From: Sulfuricurvum sp.
Lineage (GTDB): Bacteria > Campylobacterota > Campylobacteria > Campylobacterales > Sulfurimonadaceae
Direction: 5' to 3'
Assembly (NCBI RefSeq): GCF_028710345.1
Contig: NZ_JAQTUH010000014.1
Coordinates: forward strand, 1 to 38,174
Length of the DNA: 38,174 nucleotides
A model generated the notes under the pieces. The model worked only from the letters and a program-made list of their open reading frames with translations. It was not told the origin of the DNA and made no database searches. Shown one piece after another: positions 26,629-33,263 of this stretch. Positions within the stretch are counted from its first letter, which is position 1. Each line of letters opens with the position of its first letter. The position numbers and the translations under genes are program-made.

Positions 26629-27812
26629 TACCAGATCCCCCCAATTTTTTCTTCGATTGCAGACATTTCTTCAATGTAGTTTTGTTTGACTTGAAGCGTG
26701 CGTAAGCGTGCATCATAGTAAGCGTTTTTGGAAGCGAGATATTCAAATTGGCCTATTACGCCCCCTTCATACCCTTTTTGCGCTATTGTAAAGAGAGTTT
26801 CATAACTCTTTTCATTTTCGCTCAAAACTTTAATTCTTTCTTCACGTTCTTGTAAATGTTCCACCAATCCACGAACACTGATGTGAAGTTTTTGTTTGTT
26901 TACTTCTTGCGAATGGGCTAAAGCACTTCGTTCACTCATCAATGCGGCAATTTTATTCTCATTTTTACTGCTGAGTGTCAGTGGAACGGTAAGACGAAAA
27001 TCTAGACTGTTTTGTGTAGGTTCTTGTGTCATCCCAACCCCAAGTGAGACGGATTCGATTGTAGAGTGGCGCAACGTGGAAATCTGGGCATCTATCGCTT
27101 CAATCCGAACATTCAATGATTTCAACAACGGTGCATTGTTAATGCGTTCCTCCAATGTAGCTGTTTTAATAAATTCAAAATTCATATCATCGACGATAAC
27201 ATTTTCCTGCGACATAACCGATTCTTTTAGATAGTGCTGTGCATGTTCAGCTTCCATCATTACCAATGCTACTTCTTGAAGTGTATTTTTGTATTCGCTT
27301 TCCAAACGCAAAAGTTCCATCTGCGACAATCGCCCTCCTTTGAACTTCTTTTCTCCTATTTGGTAAGCTTTATAAGAAAAATCACGTTTTTGCGACATAA
27401 CCGCATTTCTTTCCTGTTCGAGTTGATACATCAACCAAAAACGTTTCAATGCTACTTGTATCAGCCCTTTTTGAATCGACATCTCAGATTCGGTCCCTTT
27501 TTTTTGGAGTTCAAATTCATACGCTTGTGCTGATTTAAGGGATGGCATTTTCATCGTATAATCAACCATCATCCCATACTGCTGACCACTGTCAGCAGGT
27601 GTATTCGCATGTATTTTTCGCCCGGATGTTTCGATACTCAAAGCTTCCCCTGCTAAAGCGGAAGCCTTTTCAAAACCGATCGCATTTAAATGTCCGTGAG
27701 ATTGGATGAGTTCTCCAGAAGCTGTATAAGCTTGTTCTGAAAGGTCATTAAAACTTATTGCATACCCTAAAAACGGTATTAAAATAACACTATATCCCCA
27801 TGACATTTTCAT
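26628..27812 (-). CDS. TolC/CusC-like outer-membrane factor of the RND system
   Basis: 394 residues. The N-terminal hydrophobic segment (YSVILIPFLGYAISF) works as a signal peptide. Long amphipathic helices with repeat character follow (KGLIQVALKRFWLMYQLEQE, GRLSQMELLRLESEYKNTLQ, and the second half YEGGVIGQFEYLASKNAYYD, the typical GxxxxxexLxA-type motif of OEP proteins). It would form the trimeric exit channel. It is shorter than E. coli CusC and has no lipobox Cys, but the OEP layout is clear. It overlaps the previous gene by 4 bp and the next by 1 bp. Confidence 0.8.
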   Translation of the reverse strand: MKMSWGYSVILIPFLGYAISFNDLSEQAYTASGELIQSHGHLNAIGFEKASALAGEALSIETSGRKIHANTPADSGQQYGMMVDYTMKMPSLKSAQAYEFELQKKGTESEMSIQKGLIQVALKRFWLMYQLEQERNAVMSQKRDFSYKAYQIGEKKFKGGRLSQMELLRLESEYKNTLQEVALVMMEAEHAQHYLKESVMSQENVIVDDMNFEFIKTATLEERINNAPLLKSLNVRIEAIDAQISTLRHSTIESVSLGVGMTQEPTQNSLDFRLTVPLTLSSKNENKIAALMSERSALAHSQEVNKQKLHISVRGLVEHLQEREERIKVLSENEKSYETLFTIAQKGYEGGVIGQFEYLASKNAYYDARLRTLQVKQNYIEEMSAIEEKIGGIW

Positions 27813-28168
27813 TGTATTGGTTCCATTTTTAAAATCAATCCGTTAGCAGGATCCACATAAAGTTTGATATCTTTTGCAGTGACATCCGTAGCGTAGACTT
27901 GATACACCAATTCAGAAGCAATGTCTCGAAGTTTGATACTGCGGACACCATAGCCTTCATTTGAAAGATGCTTGCGGATATCCTCTTCATTCATAGGTGC
28001 CATTGATTTATAATACTGGTGTTCTTTCATGCTTTTAACTAAATGGTTTCTGTGATTTCCAAAAGCATATTTCATATGTTCTTGTGTCGGAATAGTGACC
28101 GATGAACCCATTGTTCCATAAAGAGATAAGGAAAGACATGTCAAATAGATAAAAATAATACGTTTCAC
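27809..28168 (-). CDS. Exported PepSY-like small protein, first gene of the efflux operon
   Basis: 119 residues. The N-terminus MKRIIFIYLTCLSLSLYG is a signal peptide. Residues ~25-60 are rich in His and Met (HMKYAFGNHRNHLVKSMKEH, then YYKSMAPM), suggestive of metal binding. The second half, EDIRKHLSNEGYGVRSIKLR and QVYATDVTAKDIKLYVDPAN + GLILK, has the alpha-beta-beta pattern of a PepSY domain. It may be a periplasmic metal-binding or sensor-modulating protein feeding the pump. Its ATG is preceded by AAAGGATAAATA, and the regulated promoter lies directly upstream. Confidence 0.6.
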   Translation of the reverse strand: MKRIIFIYLTCLSLSLYGTMGSSVTIPTQEHMKYAFGNHRNHLVKSMKEHQYYKSMAPMNEEDIRKHLSNEGYGVRSIKLRDIASELVYQVYATDVTAKDIKLYVDPANGLILKMEPIQ

Positions 28169-28197
28169 TATTTATCCTTTTATAAAATATAATCGGG

Positions 28198-28231
28198 ATT
28201 TTATAGATTCAACATGAGAAAATCATGAGAA
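28198..28231 (-). promoter_or_regulatory. Island operon promoter with tandem OmpR-type operator
   Basis: On the minus strand TTCTCATG occurs twice (28231-28224 and 28220-28213) with an 11-bp repeat distance, one helical turn, the arrangement bound by OmpR/PhoB-type dimers. A -10 box TATAAAAT follows at 28205-28198. The repeats cover the place where a -35 box would be, as in activator-dependent promoters. The likely binder is the island's own response regulator. Confidence 0.6.
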
Positions 28232-28257
28232 GCTTATAATAGCTTCATACACAGTTG

Positions 28258-28317
28258 GAAGGAAAAGAGTATATTGTTGCTGATGGTGATATAATGCATT
28301 TTAGATTTAATGTTTAA
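28258..28317 (+). repeat. Direct repeat copy 2: displaced ychF 3' end (putative attachment site)
   Basis: Perfect 60-base copy of 20313-20372, including the codons for the last 19 residues of YchF and its TAA. Here it is not attached to any ychF gene body: the bases before it belong to the efflux operon promoter region. It marks the right end of the island. It contains GATATAATGC, a possible -10 box reading toward 28332. Confidence 0.9.
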
Positions 28318-28331
28318 TTTGGGGGAAAATC

Positions 28332-28940
28332 ATGGAATACTCATTCAAGTATGTTGGACCTAAGCCTCTTATCTCTAAAACAGGTATTGATTTCGATCAA
28401 AACAAAGAGGATAAGTTTGTTTTCATGAGTATCGTTGCAGAGCTTATCCAAGCACTGGATCACGAATATATTACCGACAAAAACTATGTCTGTAATACAG
28501 GGGATAGACCTTTAAACTCTGATGCAATTCTTGGACTTATACGCAAATATAATCCAAATCTTACTTTAGAAATAGAAGAGCGCAAAAAATTGACTGAAAA
28601 AGCGATTACTGATGAGCTTGATCGGGCAAATCATAACAAATTATTATGTGCCGAAGAGTGCCAAATATTGGTAAAAAATATAGAACTAATGCGTTCGTAT
28701 AATATCCAACGCTCTATCAACAAAAGTATCTATTACAGTGGAATCAATATTTTGGCTGAGATTATTAAGCGGGGGCATATTGATACAATCATCTCACCGA
28801 TGTTTTTAAAATTCAACCATGTATTTCACTCTGTTCAAGGAGTTTTAGTAAAACTTCATCCCCCTATCGACAGTACTATCGATATTTATGAAGATAGTGG
28901 ACATCTTAAAACAAAATTTACGATTCTTCACAAAGTGTAG
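28332..28940 (+). CDS. Hypothetical protein originally next to ychF
   Basis: 202 residues from ATG 28332 behind GGGGGAAAA. No signal peptide or membrane helix; the sequence is mixed charged and soluble (VGPKPLISKTGIDFDQNKED, SINKSIYYSGINILAEIIKR). I do not recognise the family. It starts 14 bp after the displaced ychF stop, so before island insertion it was probably the gene directly downstream of ychF. Its 3' end overlaps that of the convergent psd gene by 23 bp. Confidence 0.6.
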   Translation: MEYSFKYVGPKPLISKTGIDFDQNKEDKFVFMSIVAELIQALDHEYITDKNYVCNTGDRPLNSDAILGLIRKYNPNLTLEIEERKKLTEKAITDELDRANHNKLLCAEECQILVKNIELMRSYNIQRSINKSIYYSGINILAEIIKRGHIDTIISPMFLKFNHVFHSVQGVLVKLHPPIDSTIDIYEDSGHLKTKFTILHKV

Positions 28941-29742
28941 CAATCGTTTCACCGAATCGTACACTCTCCCCTACTGTAACATGAGAGGTTAGCATCCCCG
29001 ATTCGGCCAATAAAATAATAGTTGACCCCATCATAAAACATCCAAAATCATCCCCTTTTGAGAGATGCAGGTTTTCATACTCGTAAACTCCCCCCATAGA
29101 ACTACTATTGGTATTAATGAGAGGTTCAAAACTCACAACCATCTTACCAACATTTAATGCCCCGACCAATACAAGATAAAATAATTTACCGTTAGTGCTA
29201 ATACACTCCAAAACAACCCGCTCATTTTCGATAAATAGATCAACTTTACGTTTGAGTGTCGGAATGTTTACGGGATAGAGTTTACCCGCTATATGGATTG
29301 CTTTAGTCACTTGCATATCGAGGGGAATATGATAACGATGATAATCACGCGGTGAAAGATAAAAATTGATATAATCACCATTGATTAGGCGATCTTTATT
29401 GCTTTGCGAGATATGCTCCCCTAAAAAACCATTAACATCATAACTCATCCCTTTGATTTGCAATGCACGTGTTTGCTCAATCCGTCCTGCTTCTGTAATT
29501 AATGAATCACACGGGCTAATCATCGCATTAGGGTTTCGATCAAATCGACGTGGCTCATTTAAATGACGCGTAAAAAGGGCATTTAACGTCTCATAACTCT
29601 CCGTTGATTTAAAATCAGACATATCCAGCCCCATCATGGAGACGTATGTTTTGTTAATAAATTTTTGAAATGCGGAAGAGTGTTTTTTGGAGGCAAACTT
29701 TCCAAAGGCTTGAGATAGTGTTGATGTAAAATGTTGTTGCAC
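28918..29742 (-). CDS. psd: Phosphatidylserine decarboxylase
   Basis: 274 residues. Near the C-terminus, GCFMMGSTIILL contains the GST form of the LGST autocleavage site; the Ser becomes the pyruvoyl cofactor and the proenzyme splits into beta and alpha chains. Other family parts: ETLNALFTRHLNEPRRFD, ISPCDSLITEAGRI, and YHRYHIPLDMQV with the catalytic His. It makes phosphatidylethanolamine at the inner membrane. The gene ends in an overlap with the convergent 28332 gene and follows truD by 2 bp. Confidence 0.93.
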   Translation of the reverse strand: MQQHFTSTLSQAFGKFASKKHSSAFQKFINKTYVSMMGLDMSDFKSTESYETLNALFTRHLNEPRRFDRNPNAMISPCDSLITEAGRIEQTRALQIKGMSYDVNGFLGEHISQSNKDRLINGDYINFYLSPRDYHRYHIPLDMQVTKAIHIAGKLYPVNIPTLKRKVDLFIENERVVLECISTNGKLFYLVLVGALNVGKMVVSFEPLINTNSSSMGGVYEYENLHLSKGDDFGCFMMGSTIILLAESGMLTSHVTVGESVRFGETIATLCEES

Positions 29743-29744
29743 GG

Positions 29745-30836
29745 TTACTCCTGATGTTCATCGGTTTGAATTTCACGTTTAGCGATCTCTTCGATCAATA
29801 CGGTGGCATAACACCCTTTTGGAAGGGTAAAATGGAGCTCAAACCACGCTTCATTCTCTTTGTACTCCCCCTCAACCTCTTCGGGATAAATCCAGCCATA
29901 ACGTCGTGCACCATCGATTCCGCTTGTGATAGTATCAAACTCTGATTCAATACTTTGAGCCAGTCCTTGTGCTCTCGTAGCACGTTTACCGCTTAATAAT
30001 CCACTTATCGAAATATCATGCTTCTCGAAACGAGCCACCTCTTCCTCACTCTCATAATGAAACAATTTTCCATAAGGATAATGCATCATGACATCACCGT
30101 GAATAAGCTTCAGCGGGTGTTTTTGAGCTTTCATAGATACTAGCTCTTCCTCAGGAAGATTAACAATCGATGAAAGCTCTTTCGGGGTAAACTCTTCGAG
30201 TAGTTTCGAAATTTGTATCCGTTTTCCAAGCCATGAATTAAAAAGATAGCTTTGATATGAATTAATATAAAACTGATGAAGCTTTCTATTTTTTTCTTTG
30301 AGGGTTCCTGCTAAAATAGCCTCCCCCTTTTTATAGTTTTCACCATCCAACCCGAAACGTTGAAATCCAAAATAGTTGGGCATACCATTTTTTTTAATCG
30401 CCTTGAGTGCCTCTTGGATTTTAAAAGCTGATGTCGGATTTACCTTTTTTAAACGTATAAAGAATCTATTTCCTTTAAGGTGACCGATCCGAATTTTATT
30501 GTTGTGGTATTGTTTTTCAAGGATTTTAATCCCTTCGTGTTCGAAATTTTCCAAGAGCGGTTCAAACTTTTTAGGAACTGAAATGTACTGTTTGGTTTGA
30601 GCATTTTTATCTTTAAGACCAGCATAACCGATATCACGGCTTTTAATCCCTAAATGATTACTGAAAATATCAACCATTTGCCAAGTTGAGAGATTTTTTT
30701 TGCGAACATGGAGCACCAAATGCTCACCCTCACCGCTAAAAGGGTAAAGGGGTATCTCATCAACGACAAAATCACGTGCAGATTGACGAAAATGAAACTC
30801 TATCGGGCTATGTGGTAAATAATATTGACGTTCCAT
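29745..30836 (-). CDS. truD: tRNA pseudouridine(13) synthase
   Basis: 363 residues. The catalytic segment IGYAGLKDKNAQTKQYISVP contains the nucleophilic Asp of the TruD family. NPTSAFKIQEAL and NYFGFQRFGLDGENYKKGEA are further family motifs, and the TruD insertion domain follows at ~190-280. It isomerises U13 in tRNA(Glu). It lies between thiL (7 bp upstream) and psd (2 bp downstream), so the three genes form one operon. Confidence 0.95.
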   Translation of the reverse strand: MERQYYLPHSPIEFHFRQSARDFVVDEIPLYPFSGEGEHLVLHVRKKNLSTWQMVDIFSNHLGIKSRDIGYAGLKDKNAQTKQYISVPKKFEPLLENFEHEGIKILEKQYHNNKIRIGHLKGNRFFIRLKKVNPTSAFKIQEALKAIKKNGMPNYFGFQRFGLDGENYKKGEAILAGTLKEKNRKLHQFYINSYQSYLFNSWLGKRIQISKLLEEFTPKELSSIVNLPEEELVSMKAQKHPLKLIHGDVMMHYPYGKLFHYESEEEVARFEKHDISISGLLSGKRATRAQGLAQSIESEFDTITSGIDGARRYGWIYPEEVEGEYKENEAWFELHFTLPKGCYATVLIEEIAKREIQTDEHQE

Positions 30837-30843
30837 GAAACTC

Positions 30844-31668
30844 CTAAAAATGGTGCGATTTGCAGCGATTGATAAATTTTCCGCCCTTAGCGGTTCCTAC
30901 TATACGCAATGGTGTTCGAGTTACTTTTGATAGTTTTTCGATAGTTTTTTTGTATTTTGGAGAAAAAGCTATCAACATCTCATACTCCTCTCCACTGCAT
31001 CCAACCGATTTACAAATATTTTTCTCCCAATGGATACTCAAACGATTTATTGAACACAGTTTTTCCATATCACTAAACAAACCATCCGAAATATCCATCC
31101 CACATCGAAGATATCGACGCGTTTTTTGTATAAATTTTTGACGCAATACAGGTGCAACAAAACGGCTTTGCGAATGGACTCTTCCCCCTGCACTCAAATA
31201 GCGTAAATGTCGAAGTGACTCACCTAATTTCCCTGTGTTGGCGATTAAGTCCCCTTTTTTCATCCCTTTTCGCAATAGTGGTTGTTCACTGTGTGAAATG
31301 ATCGTAATCGAAATATCTAGCTTAGTGTTGCTAATAGTATCCCCACCGACAATCTCAATATTAAACTTATCAGCACCGTCACGCAATCCACGAGCCAATT
31401 CACCCATATCGCTAAGAGAGATTGTTTTAGGGATTGCGATACCGACTAAGGCGTATTTTGGAGAACCATACATCGCAATTGCATCAGAGATATTAACAAT
31501 CATCGCTTTATAGCCGATTTGGTAAAGTGACAACCATTTACGTTTAAAGTGAACATTTTCAAAAAAAATGTCCTTACTGTAAATCCATGGAGCGATGTAT
31601 GCACCATCATCACCAATATGCGAATGGTTTTTACTCATCAAATGGATAAAATGGTTCTCTTTATTCAC
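30844..31668 (-). CDS. thiL: Thiamine-monophosphate kinase
   Basis: 274 residues, somewhat short for ThiL (usually ~300-330). Motifs: HIGDDGAYIAP with the metal-binding Asp pair, NISDAIAMYGSPKYALVGIA, EIVGGDTISNTKLDISITII and GMDISDGLFSDMEKLC. It phosphorylates thiamine monophosphate to the active diphosphate. It is the first gene of the thiL-truD-psd operon. A ribosome-binding site is weak; AATAAGTG precedes the ATG. Confidence 0.9.
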   Translation of the reverse strand: MNKENHFIHLMSKNHSHIGDDGAYIAPWIYSKDIFFENVHFKRKWLSLYQIGYKAMIVNISDAIAMYGSPKYALVGIAIPKTISLSDMGELARGLRDGADKFNIEIVGGDTISNTKLDISITIISHSEQPLLRKGMKKGDLIANTGKLGESLRHLRYLSAGGRVHSQSRFVAPVLRQKFIQKTRRYLRCGMDISDGLFSDMEKLCSINRLSIHWEKNICKSVGCSGEEYEMLIAFSPKYKKTIEKLSKVTRTPLRIVGTAKGGKFINRCKSHHF

Positions 31669-31825
31669 TTATTAATTCGATTCATGTATATATTCTAATT
31701 AGGAATTATATTCTATTTGATGTTATGAGTAGATAAAGAATAATATGGGAAAATTACGAATTAACCAACGATGTGTTAGAATAACCGATAACGTGTAAAT
31801 GGATATTCAAAAATAAAGGAAAAAT

Positions 31826-33016
31826 ATGCACGCTTCAATACGAAAAATATTTTTAAATTTAAAAATATACTTAATAATTCTAGGTCTAGGTACAACCTTC
31901 TTAACTGTACAGCTTATTAATATTTCACAATTTTCCGACCGTCTTGCGGCTTTAAAAAATCAGCATCTTTTGATTAAGCAAATTACAGCAACGAATCTCA
32001 ATGATTTGCAAATGTCATCAATCACCATTAATGGTGCATTAGCTGAATTAGCACTTTCGGTTAAAAATTCCAATAAATCTGCATTTCTTGATTTTTTTAG
32101 AAAATCAACAAAAGAAGAAGAAGCTCTTGCTCATTCTATCCTATCTACATCGAGTGCATTCCAAGAATCAGCCCTCTTTTGGTCCGAATCGATGGAAAAA
32201 TCACGCTCAGCTATGTTTGAGCGGATGATATCCGCCCGCAATCTCTACCTCATTGATATTGATTCAATGATTGATTATCAAATTTTTCTTATCAACGACT
32301 CAGTGATGTTAGCAAAAATGACTACGTTAATTATTTTTACTCTCGGAATTTTAATTTTCTTCTATTATCAATGGCGTTTAAATCAAATATATCGAGATAT
32401 TAAATCTGCGTGTTCTATCGATGTGGATGGCACACCACCAAAAATGACGATGGAAGAGATTGATTTCTTGGCTCGTCGATTAGCACGTAAAGCACCTAAT
32501 ATTACGAACCTTGCCCTTTTAAATCCCATTAGTGGAATTAATAATGAGAAAGGGATGGTAACCTCTTATAATATTAAGCGCAATAATAAGAATATGGGTT
32601 CTCTCTTTATAGCTCATTTTGAAATCGATCAACACGATAAACTCATTTCTGCACTTTCTAAAGATGATCTTAATTCACTGTATAAAAAGATTGTTGATAT
32701 TTTATCGATGTACGAACAGCCTCTCGATGTTATTGCCCATTTGGAAAACAATACCTTTGCCTATTTAATGGCAAGAAATTCAAAAGATTCAGCTCTCAGT
32801 GAAGCTGAAAAAGTTATTTCATCCGTTCAAGATTCATTATTTCAAAGTGATCAGGGCAATTTCAAAGTTACTTTAAGTGCCGGGTTAATGTTAAAAGCCC
32901 CTTCTAAAACACTTGAAGAATCATTGACAATGGTGGCTAAAATTACTGAAAAAGCAAAAGAATCCGGTGGAAATCGAGTTGCTCAACTGCGTGATGGTAT
33001 TGATCAATTTCGATGA
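31826..33016 (+). CDS. Membrane protein with degenerate GGDEF domain
   Basis: 396 residues, AAGGAAAAAT before the ATG. Layout: membrane helix ~13-30, an extracytoplasmic helical sensor of ~135 residues (LLIKQITATNLNDLQMSSIT...), a second membrane helix ~168-184, then a GGDEF-type domain at ~225-396. The domain start LLNPISGINNEKGM replaces the usual D.LTGL.NR.G, and the active loop reads HLENNTFAYLM where RxGGDEFxxL is expected. The closing part, SAGLMLKAPS followed by AKITEKAKESGGNRV, is well preserved. Both the GG and the catalytic acidic pair are lost, so it should not make cyclic-di-GMP. It may be a binding or scaffold protein driven by the sensor part. Confidence 0.78.
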   Translation: MHASIRKIFLNLKIYLIILGLGTTFLTVQLINISQFSDRLAALKNQHLLIKQITATNLNDLQMSSITINGALAELALSVKNSNKSAFLDFFRKSTKEEEALAHSILSTSSAFQESALFWSESMEKSRSAMFERMISARNLYLIDIDSMIDYQIFLINDSVMLAKMTTLIIFTLGILIFFYYQWRLNQIYRDIKSACSIDVDGTPPKMTMEEIDFLARRLARKAPNITNLALLNPISGINNEKGMVTSYNIKRNNKNMGSLFIAHFEIDQHDKLISALSKDDLNSLYKKIVDILSMYEQPLDVIAHLENNTFAYLMARNSKDSALSEAEKVISSVQDSLFQSDQGNFKVTLSAGLMLKAPSKTLEESLTMVAKITEKAKESGGNRVAQLRDGIDQFR

Positions 33017-33027
33017 TTTAAAAATAA

Positions 33028-33130
33028 TGTTACTTTTTTGGACATATTTTTACCAAAAAAATCTCTTCTAAATTCCGCTAGTCGCTCGCTATAGAGCGAT
33101 ATTACAAAACTATTGTTACCTTTTTGGACA
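33028..33130. repeat. Two direct 17-bp repeats upstream of sdhA
   Basis: TGTTACTTTTTTGGACA (33028-33044) and TGTTACCTTTTTGGACA (33114-33130) differ by one base and are 86 bp apart in the same orientation. Between them is a small hairpin TCGCTC-GCTATA-GAGCGA. Repeated short TGTCC...GTAACA-like blocks at element ends are a feature of IS21-type insertion sequences, so this may be a leftover IS end. A regulatory array is the other option. No transposase gene is here. Confidence 0.5.
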
Positions 33131-33198
33131 CTTTGCGTAATATAAGTTTTCTTACTACTTCTCTTCCTTGATTTAATACTACTCAAGAGTTTGGGTGC

Positions 33199-33204
33199 TA
33201 TAAT
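33199..33204 (+). promoter_or_regulatory. -10 box of the sdhABE operon
   Basis: TATAAT in the context TTTGGGTGCTATAATCACTC, 60 bases before the sdhA ATG. The T-rich region upstream holds the second of the 17-bp repeats. Confidence 0.55.
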
Positions 33205-33263
33205 CACTCCTGACTTATGCCAATATTTAGGCATTCGAATATCTTCTTTAATAAGGATGGTGT

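Larger units (their letters stand above)
20373..28317. mobile_element. Putative genomic island: metal-efflux operon inserted at the ychF 3' end
   Basis: 7945 bp bounded on the left by the ychF stop and on the right by a second perfect 60-bp copy of the ychF 3' end. It contains one seven-gene minus-strand operon (PepSY-like protein, outer-membrane factor, membrane-fusion protein, RND pump, DUF3240, response regulator, sensor kinase). Everything outside runs on without the operon: taking out 7945 bp leaves the next gene at 28332 only 14 bp from the ychF stop. No integrase, transposase or phage gene is visible inside. I infer site-specific integration that duplicated the target (att) sequence. 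The mechanism is not proven by the sequence alone. Confidence 0.75.

Noticed and set aside
31783..31790. ACCGATAA upstream of the degenerate GGDEF gene as a sigma-28 promoter
   Set aside because: No TAAA-type -35 at the needed 15-base distance; the nearest TTAA is too far away.
33004..33234. Minus-strand open reading of 76 codons upstream of sdhA
   Set aside because: It overlaps the sdhA promoter and both 17-bp repeats and is Lys/Ser-rich without a domain pattern; more likely a non-coding or IS-end region.
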